Origin: Ophiothrix spiculata
Taxonomy: Eukaryota; Echinodermata; Ophiuroidea; Amphilepidida; Ophiotrichidae
Strand: one strand, 5' to 3'
DNA: 23,389 nucleotides
NCBI GenBank assembly: GCA_000969725.1
Contig: JXSR01S003104.1
The translations under genes were made by a program, and so were the position numbers. This document shows positions 9,808 to 19,200 of this stretch, one piece after another. Each line of letters begins with the position of its first letter. The stretch's first letter is position 1. Under the pieces are notes generated by a model, which ran no database searches, was not told the origin of the DNA, and saw only the letters and a program-made list of their open reading frames with translations.

Positions 9808-12800
9808 TTACAGATTTGAAAGAAAAGAATCATTAGAATTTAGATATTACTGCATGGATTTACATTTCTAAAAAGGAAATAAAAAATCTAGATACCCGCT
9901 TTCAGGGAACAATTTGGCGAATACGACTATTCATGATTTGTTTAAATCAGTTAAGAAAAATCCACCGCCTCTCCTACTCATATCTAAAAGCTTGTAAAGG
10001 AACATTAAGGTTTCTTAGTAGTTTTAAAATAACAGATAATCATTAAATTGGTTTTAAAATAACAGATAGTCATTAAACATAAACCGATAGTATTGAAGAC
10101 CTTTATTTACAAATACAAGATGTCACTTAAATCTTCAACATAAGAAATCTGTTGTCACATAACGCTTTTACTGTATGGACATCTGAGACGAGAGCTTTTA
10201 GCATTTTAGCTGGCTGTTTTACTAAGTGCTAACCAGACGGGACTACTTGTTCATGCTACTCGAATTAAAATGAACAACAGTTAGTATGAATTGTTGAAAT
10301 GTGCTTTTAAGTAACTCTGTTTAAAAATATCATAGCTTTATAATTGATGTTTTGAAAGTAACTACATGTATGAGCACTGCTTGTTGACAAAATCAATATG
10401 TTAATATGCCTTGCTTTGCTATTCCTCAATCAAAAAAGAAATTATAGGAAGTAAATTTATATCTGTGGCTTGTTTGCTTTAATGAAAAACATGAAAACGT
10501 ATTATTTTAAAGAAGAATGGGCTTGTGTTTTTTTTAATTGCGTTTTTAAGTGTCATGATATAATAAATCGATTAATCTGATTTAATTTTAGGAGGAATTG
10601 TGTAAATTTTGGTTTATACAATATTAATAAGTCACATTTTTACACATTTTCAAAACAGCACATCCGTGAAATTTCACAAGGGTTATAAAAATAAAAGCAA
10701 TATCATCGTAACAAAACCTTAAAAAGGTTTAAAAACATTAAAATTGAAGCAATCGGACCGCACTCCTTTAATGGACTCTGCCTGCAGAGTTTAGGTAAAT
10801 CAAAACAACATGTTTTAAAAATCGTTGAAAAAGATACCGTGCACTTTTAAGACTTCCGTTAAAACTCATTTATTTGAGCAATACTTTGATAATTCTACTG
10901 TTCATTGACTTTTTAACCAATGCTGTAATTTTTTGGAGGAAAATGTGTTTTTTGTGTGATTTTAATGCTACTGTATTATAACTTAGTATTATGCTGTGTA
11001 ATTCAAAATTTGAATCTCATGTTGCGGTGTTGGCACTTAGCCAAAAATGTTTTAATAATCATGCGGACTTTGTGCCAATGCATAATATATCAGTTACTAC
11101 GTATCGGTCACACATCAACTTATACGTTATAGAGCCAACGGTATGCCTTACGTATGCTATTTCGATCACAGACAGGCGTATGTACGGTGCTGTGTGACTG
11201 AACCTAAAAATTGGACTTTGTGCTGGTAGAATCATAGGTGACTCGTCGTGGAAAAAGATGCATTTGTCGGCTACACTTGTGTCTGGGTTTGTGTATATTC
11301 CAACCAAAGAACTAGGTAGCAACCTTTTGTATTTTGTTCAGAAATGTTATTTCAAGCAGTAAGCTTCGACAGGGAGCAATTAATTGCTATGTTCTACATA
11401 CCCCAAAGGACAAGATATCTTTAAAAAAGATAATTGTTACTTGATACCGGGTAACTAGCTATTTTGCTGGTAGACAATGGCAAGAGTTGTGTTACTTTTT
11501 TCCGTCTTGTAGTATTAATCACTACTTGCTTATAGCGTTTGTGCATCAGAAACAAGTGCAGGCGGACAAGTACATCATTTTGCCGCGACGGATCACAATT
11601 AATTTCAGGTTTTGGTAAATTAGCCTACTGGGCTTGATTAATAGTGCTCTTATATATCGCTATCCCAACGCTACACTACATTTTATTTGATGAAAACTAT
11701 CTATAAGTATATAACACTCAGGTAAGGATTTAAATTTCTATCATATTCAAACACAACATATGTTGTCGCAAGTAAGAAGTATATGATATAATGTGTAAAA
11801 AAATCGATTGAATTAGTAACCCTAGTTGACAAATAAAATGCCCTAAGTTGTCTGATAACTCCAGTTGATAACTATTTCACAAGGTAACTCTACGTGTTTG
11901 CTAAATTTTAGAGTTGATCCGGAATACGTCTAAATCACAAGTGGGAGCTATACGCTATACAGGCCTAACTGCCAGGTACTCTTGCAATTACATATAGCAT
12001 GTATAGCGTCCTTTTTTTTTTAAAGATCATGCTACATTTATGGAAAAAGCATGATTATTTATATAAACACATGCTCAAACTTATTAAAGGGTTAAATATA
12101 TCACAAATATACACAGGCAATAAGCATGCAAACGTAAAGATAGTTTTAATACAAATTGACATATTATGTACATACAAATGGACGTAAACATTTGCGATTT
12201 GTAACCCAAATTAACAGTTTTTATTATTAGAATTGCATTAGTCTCAATCGAAATTTAAATTTAAACCACATGTTTTCTTTTTCATTTTTCTGTACAAATT
12301 CCAAATTTCGATTTTATCTTTCTCCACACTAAAACATGGTTTCTTACCTAAGACATCTTGGGATGAGTCCACAACTTCGAAGAACTGCTGACTTTATTGA
12401 TGGATTTTGTCTTTTCTGACTGATCAAGGTTACAATCATCATAATTATATCATTTCCAAATTAGAGCAAAATATTATCTTTAAATCGCATAATCCCTAAA
12501 ATTTCATATCTCTCGATTTTGAGAGATTTATTTGTACCAAACCATAGTGCTTTGACGCATTATGCTTTGAAGTGTATACAAAGTATTTGGATTGAAAACT
12601 TTCTGACGTAAATCAAACACCCTTGTTATAAATGTGATCAAATGCTTAACAAAGCTGATTCTTCTTGACATTTGATTTGTTTTAAAGATTTAATTCTATG
12701 TTATAAAAAATGACATGATTGTGTAATATCAGTAATACATAACGCTCAGATTCCCCCTACATGAATCATGCCCGATACCGGCCTGGAAAACTCCACCTCG

Positions 12801-13233
12801 TTTTGCTATTGTTTCCGTCGTTATTAAAATAACGGTTGAAAAACCTAATGGATGTTACACCTAAAGTAGCAACCAACTATTTTTTAATATTAACCAATTT
12901 TCTTTTTATTTTAGGGGTTAATGTTCCACACCTCTCCCTCGTGTTACACATTCAAAGTGAATATTTAGTGCTTCTGCTCATCACAAAAGTATATATTTTT
13001 GTACTGATCCAGGTTCGGTACAAAAATCATTTTAAAAATAAAAAAATCAATTTGGTTTAATATGACTACATATCTGAATTTTGCTGCCTGAATTATATAT
13101 TACACATTTGTCTGACGTAGTTATAATGTGGAAATGCTACTTTTATAAAACTATAAGATGTATGCAGACAGAATAATTTGAAATTGTTTTATTTGAATCG
13201 TGATTTAAATCAATTTTTTCTCCAAATATGCAG
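9808..13233. other. Sequence upstream of the CARD gene, no other gene seen
   Basis: This should contain the promoter and first non-coding exon of the CARD gene if its 5' UTR is spliced, but I cannot place either. The only structure I found is a 30-base tandem duplication at 10021-10080 (GTTTTAAAATAACAGATA...). Open frames at 10991-11197, 11059-11322, 11999-12187 and 12836-13060 have no recognisable protein character. Confidence 0.4.
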
Positions 13234-13297
13234 AATAAACCATGGCAAGTGACCAGCCAGAATATACACGAAAGAGAAAGGCAAACGACTCTGACTT
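13234..13297 (+). CDS. CARD gene, first coding exon
   Basis: A splice-acceptor-like CAATTTTTTCTCCAAATATGCAG ends at 13233, and coding begins at 13242 in a strong start context, ACCATGG. An in-frame TAA at 13236-13238 lies just before the ATG, so this ATG is the first possible start after the acceptor, and the 5' UTR probably continues in a non-coding exon upstream. The exon encodes 18 residues beginning MASDQPEYTRKRKAND plus two bases. It ends at a good donor, TT|GTGAGTAT, at 13298. Confidence 0.85.
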
Positions 13298-16200
13298 GTG
13301 AGTATACTTACTCGATCTGTTATTTTTTTTTCTTCCTCTCTATTTATACACGTATTATTACTGAGGAGGAATTAGGGGCTTGGGTCTTAAAAAATCTTTG
13401 TTTTGCAGAATTTTGTTAGTGTAATTGATAATTATTTGTCTTTAAAGGTGTTACACCACATAGGTTTCCATTGACTTACTGTACAAAACAGCTAAACATC
13501 ATATGTGCAATTTGTGTCTTTCTAATTATTATATATTTTTATGCCCCTTTTTATTCAATTCAAAGTGTGTTTTATCTAAAATTTATTTTTTATTCACCTG
13601 TAATTTGGACAAGTTGAATTTTGATGTATGTACAATTTAATTTGCAATTTTTATTTTAGACTTTTAGGGCCCCAATGGAAATAAGCTTCTGCGAGGCTTT
13701 TTGGGTTACCCGAGGAATGGTCGACTCGTGTGCTGTATTATTTTCTTTAAGATGTTTGTAATTGTAATGTAGCATTTTTCAGTTAATTCTGTATAATGTA
13801 TGTTTTATATATGTGCCATGTTATATTCCTGAATAAAATCAAATCAAATCAAATCAAATCAAAGGCTGAGTACAAGATTTTAAAATCGAATTAAATCACT
13901 GAAATAAGTCTGAATTACAGAAAATGTTACGTAGAGCAGATAAAAAAAGTCTTTAAAACATTTTACAATTTTATAAAGGTTGAATTTTAAACTGTAAATC
14001 CAGTACCGAGACATTTAACGGACTATTTATTTTGAATAAGAGCGATAAAATTGGGTCTAAAACTTTAAGCTAAAATTAATATTTATCAGTATTATATGTT
14101 TTAACTGTACCGCTGAAAACAAAGTTTGAACCTTTGTGTATTAGTTCACCCGAAAATCTTACGATAAATATTGATAAAACAGATTTGACGTATGGGTTAA
14201 TTCCTGTGGGTTCAATCACACTCAAATTGTTGTGAAATTTGAGTGTGTGATGATCAGTGCGCATCCGTAAACAATAACTTTAAATACGCAGAATATATTT
14301 ATTAAATGCCGTTAGCTAACACGTGGTCTAGCGGTGATGGTACCAGACCCTAAATCTGAAGATCGTGGGTTCGAATCTCGTCATAGTCGTTTCGTAAATT
14401 TCTATATTTTTTTTATGCCATGTCGTGTTGATTTTTCTTCAATTGTTCAGTCACGAATGAAATTCTCGAATTGTTGACATAATTTATATAAAATAACCCA
14501 AAAGGTTACTTTTCAATGAAATAAACACATGTCAGATTCATTAATTTTTCACATGAAATGCAAAATATTTCAACACAGCGAAGACCGAGCCATTCAAAGC
14601 GCATGGTCTGAGCTCCATGCACGCTGCTGGCATCAGATGACCCGTCGTGACAAAAGGTGCTGGTTAACGAAATCTAATGCCTGGTTATCGCAATACAAAT
14701 CACAGGCAAATATAGAATATCACTACTGCTGTACCCCACACTACTTTAGCATGTTTAGTCCGGGTACCTAGGGAGCAAAACAGGTTCACCTGCTGCAAGA
14801 AATTATTTTAATGTGTCCTATGTAGAACATACGTAACATCACTTGGATGGACACAAAATAATTATGTTGCATGGCATCATGCAGGAGGGGGTAAAAGTCA
14901 TTGGGGTAAAATCCCAACATATGACCTTTCATGTTTTTGGATATAACTAAAAACCCTTCATCAAAGAATTGGTTATAGTATACTTTTTCTGCTACCTTAT
15001 GATGAGATGAACATGTTAAAACCGTTTTAATGAAAATTTGACAAATTTTCAAATTTGACACATGCAATAGCTCTTACCCCCCCCCCCCCTTCTGCAGGGT
15101 CCCATGCAACAGACTAATTTTAAGACCACCCTAGTAATGTTAACTATAATCCATAGAACCCATTTAGATAGGACACCTTAAAATAATTTTTCGTTGTAGG
15201 GATATTCCGACGTGTCATTTCTCCGAACGGTTTTTGTTCCGAACGGCCGTTTCTACATATGGTTTTTCTTCCGAACGGTTTTACTACGAACGTGTTTTTT
15301 TTTTCGAACAGTTTTTACTCCGAACGGCTGTTTCTCTGAGAATTCGGAGGACGACCTTTTGGACATAAAACTGTTCGGATCCAAACCCGTTCGGATTTAT
15401 AAATTTACGTAAAGCCGTATGATTACTCTTTGGTTCTATCACGCTACTGTGAATCTTTAAGAAGCACATGATAAATGTATAGGATTATTTGATTTGTTTA
15501 AGAAAGAAAAGTGCCACAAAAAGTACATTTTTATATTGAAACTGTTGAGTCATGACATTGAACTGATATCATAACTTGAAAACGAGCTTTTTATTGTTAG
15601 GCGTTAACCATTCCAGAATTCTACACACTTAAAAATAGGTAGTCAATAATGACCAGATTGTAGTTATTTTTGACCCACTCGTAGGGTCAATTATACACCA
15701 AACCCATTGTGGTCAAATTTGACCACGGAGGTCTTTTCAAAAATCTGACCCAAATTACAGCTGAAAATGACTACAGTTGTGGTTATTTTTCAAAATGACC
15801 TGTTTTGAAAATAACTATTTGTTGGTCAAAAATGACTACATTCAGGGATCATTTACTTTAATCAGTGGCCCCGATTAGGACAATAAATCCGGAGCATAGT
15901 TGAAAAAAAGTGACAGTATTACTGCATTCCAGGGTCATTTCAAAATGACTATTTTCGATGATCATTTTTACACGATAAGAAATGACTCTAAGTGGGTCAA
16001 AGTAACCATGGTAACCACATTTGACTTCATTTAGGGTTATTTTGAAATGACCACCCAAACTAGTCAAAATTTTGACTACTTTTTTTAAGTGTGTATAAGG
16101 TTTTTTAGATTGCATCTTTTAAAATACCGATAGATAAAATCACGATTAAAATTAAGGTCAACTCATCATATGATAAATATAGACAGCATCATCATCAGGA

Positions 16201-19200
16201 TAATTGTTTTTATAATAGGCTTATCAATAAAACTCGATATCATCAAGTCATAGTTTTACAACAGTGTATGAGTGGTAAAAAAGTTTAATCGAAATTTTAA
16301 AATCATGAAGATTTTTGATCCGAACGGTTTTTGATCCGAAAGGTTTTTACTCCGAAATTCGGCGAAACAGCTGTTCGGGACTAAAACCATTCGGATCAAT
16401 AACCGTTCGGGATAAAAACCTTTCGGAACAAAAATCTTTCGTATTAAAAACCGTTCGGAACAAAAACCTTTCGGAATTAAGATTGTCGGAGCAATGGCCT
16501 TCGGATTAAAAGCTGTTCGGATCAAAGTACTAAAATACTGTTCGGAGAAACGGTCGCTCGGAGTGGAAACGGCTTTTCGGAGCAAAAACCGTATATAAAG
16601 TATCGGACTGTCCGGTATTGAGGGAGTTAAAAGGAGTGCCTAGTTCATTCTGACAACAGTAAAAATTGTTTCCTTTCCCTCATTGATCTTAAGGATATCA
16701 TAGTACGGTACTATTATAAATTCAGGGCAAATTGGTCTTTGCTATTGCCCTCATGATCATTCAATATTTGTAGGCCTATAATAATGCATTTTTGTTTTAT
16801 AATTCTATAGATACACCAAACTCAAATTTGACAGAGAAGTTTTGAGCAAATCAAGAAAAATATTGTGCGAAAATTTATGTGCAAATGATATCCTTAAAAC
16901 CCTGAAGACAAATGGTGCATTGAAACATGATGATGAATCACGCATTTTAGCAGAAGTCACTAACTCAGACAAGGTCGATAAGATGATAAGCATATTACAA
17001 TTATCTCCTACATCAGCATATGATGCCTTCATGGAAGCCTTAAAAGAAGTAAGATCGGATCTCCACGAATATGTGATCGAGATCAGTGGTACGTATAAGG
17101 GACTAGAATAATTTAATGTGTAAAACCTCCCCATTTCCTGACTTAAAGGGAGAAAAATGCATGACATTGACGAGATGGATACAATATATTATCAATCTCA
17201 AGGTTTATCTTCATTTCAAATCGGGACAAGTACCCTGTGTAGGGTTTTCTAAAAACTATTTAACAAATAACAAAATTCATGATTTTTGTCAAAAATTGAC
17301 TGTGTTTGACCTTATTTTGGCATTTTATCAAAAAGTTAGAAAAAAAATAAAAAATTTGAGAAAACACATCATGGACATTCGCTATCTGAAGCATCTGACT
17401 AATGGGGCCGTGGGATAAGGCGTCTTAATGTGAAAAAGCCTGTTGTACAATTTTCAAGGCCGAGTTCGATATTTGAGAAAACACATCATGGACATTCGCT
17501 CTCTGAAGCATCTGACTAATGGGGCCGTGGGATAAGGCGTCTTAATGTGAAAAAGCCTGTTGTACAATTTTCAAGGCCGAGTTCGATCCGGAGAGAGTCT
17601 CTCTTTTATTTTTTTTTTACTTTTCGATTTTAAACATGTAATAGATTTATTTAAGATAACAGACACTAAAATTATATAGTTTAGACATTTTATTACACAA
17701 TTGTTATCCTTTGTTTTATTTACTCCTACAATTTTTACACGAATACCCCTGCGAATACCAAGTCAATCCCTGAAACGATCATCTCAGGTCAATCCAATTG
17801 GACACGGAGTCGTACGTGTTCACGAAAAATGTACCGTCTCCCGGGGGCTCTCAAGTTTAGACCCAGGATATTTTTTGCAACACGTCTTTCCAGTGAGTTG
17901 GTATTGCAACCCCCCATCCCTAAATTTTTGGTAATAGATAGTGTAGCGGGCAGGCGCCTCGTGTGAATTTTGAACCCTTAAAATTTCGGAAATTGTGAAT
18001 ATTAAAATGTCAGGATGATACCAGGTGCAATGCACCACTGTAAATTTTGTGTAGGGCCTGAATACGCTGTGGGCAGTAGAAGCCCACATATGATTGCACC
18101 TTTAACAAGATCACTACAGTTGAAACGAAAGACAGACTTTAAAACGTTATCTTGGTTCTCAATATAAAAATAACAAACTCATTTTTTTCACCTCTTTATT
18201 ACAATGAGATCTGGATCTGAATATACTTTACTTTTACTTTCGTCTCCCGTTTGATTTCCACGAATAAAAAAATGGTTAGGTTTTTAAGAACAAGTTTTTA
18301 AAATATTTAGTGTCAGAAATGGTTAAAGAAAAGGGATAAAATAATGCAAGTTAAACTCGTATAAAACACAATAATCAATCACACTTTATCATTATTATAT
18401 ACTCAGCAAAGTCACATGGTGGCAAACAAAAATTATTGCAGCAAGTGTGCTGTATATTTAGTATACAACACCATATTTTATATGGCTACTAAACGCCATG
18501 TCTCCCATGCAAAATAATACTACCCTCCCCACACATCATCACCCAATCACTGATACAACATCTGAGCATATCACGGTAGTACATCATCTGATCACATCAC
18601 GGTAGTACAAACTCAACCACCCCAGTTTACATCAGTTTAAATAAATTAAACATAATTTTTGTGAGCCATCCTGTATACATGAAAATATTTCAAAACACTT
18701 CTTTTTGAACCACCCTGTATAATTTGGCATAAAATATTTCAGTACCCTTTTTACTGAGCCACTCTGCACAATTTAAAGTCGAAAATATCAAAATGTTGCT
18801 TTTACTGACTTTTGGCAGAAATTGTGAACTACACACACAAAAAAGTATATCTTCACACAATAATATCATGATGATGATGGGTGCAAAATAAGAGAGGAGG
18901 TGAATTTAATCATTCAATCAAGCAGAACTTCTCTGAGCAATTGACACAAACAAGGGACCTCTAAAAAGAGCTAAAAGAGGCCTCAAAATTACTGGGAAAA
19001 ATCGAGGAAAATCACACCAGCCATAGGAAAGAATTCTGTACACATAAATATCAAAATCGGAAACATACAAACAATTCTTGTGCCATTTTGGGGCAATTTC
19101 GTCTTACACGTTATCTCTATGGAGAATCCATTTTCCGACTAAAAATGGCTAAAACTTGGCCAAAATTCATCCAAATGCACTCAAACTTTCAGCGAGTGTG

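Noticed and set aside
11059-11322. 87-codon minus-strand frame as a gene
   Set aside because: No recognisable motif, no splice or start support, and an overlapping open frame on the other strand.
14322-14395. Functional tRNA gene
   Set aside because: The T-stem has mismatches, no acceptor stem forms, and the anticodon loop lacks U33; read as a SINE head.
14529-14771. 80-codon plus-strand frame with many Trp/Cys/His residues as a gene
   Set aside because: The local base composition is richer than the surroundings, but I see no family pattern, splice signals or conservation evidence. It lies in the CARD intron among repeats.
16256-16585. 109-codon minus-strand frame with repeating RTVF/PKGF-like residues, and its plus-strand partner
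   Set aside because: It is a translation of the 16-bp array B. The residue repetition follows from the DNA unit, and both strands are open, so no protein is indicated. The same applies to the frames over array A (15212-15469).
16317-16592. CRISPR array
   Set aside because: The repeats are 16 bp, degenerate, without unique spacers, and change orientation; the context is an animal genome.
16805-17167. 120-codon minus-strand frame opposite the CARD exon
   Set aside because: It is the antisense shadow of a conserved CARD coding sequence and shows no domain of its own.
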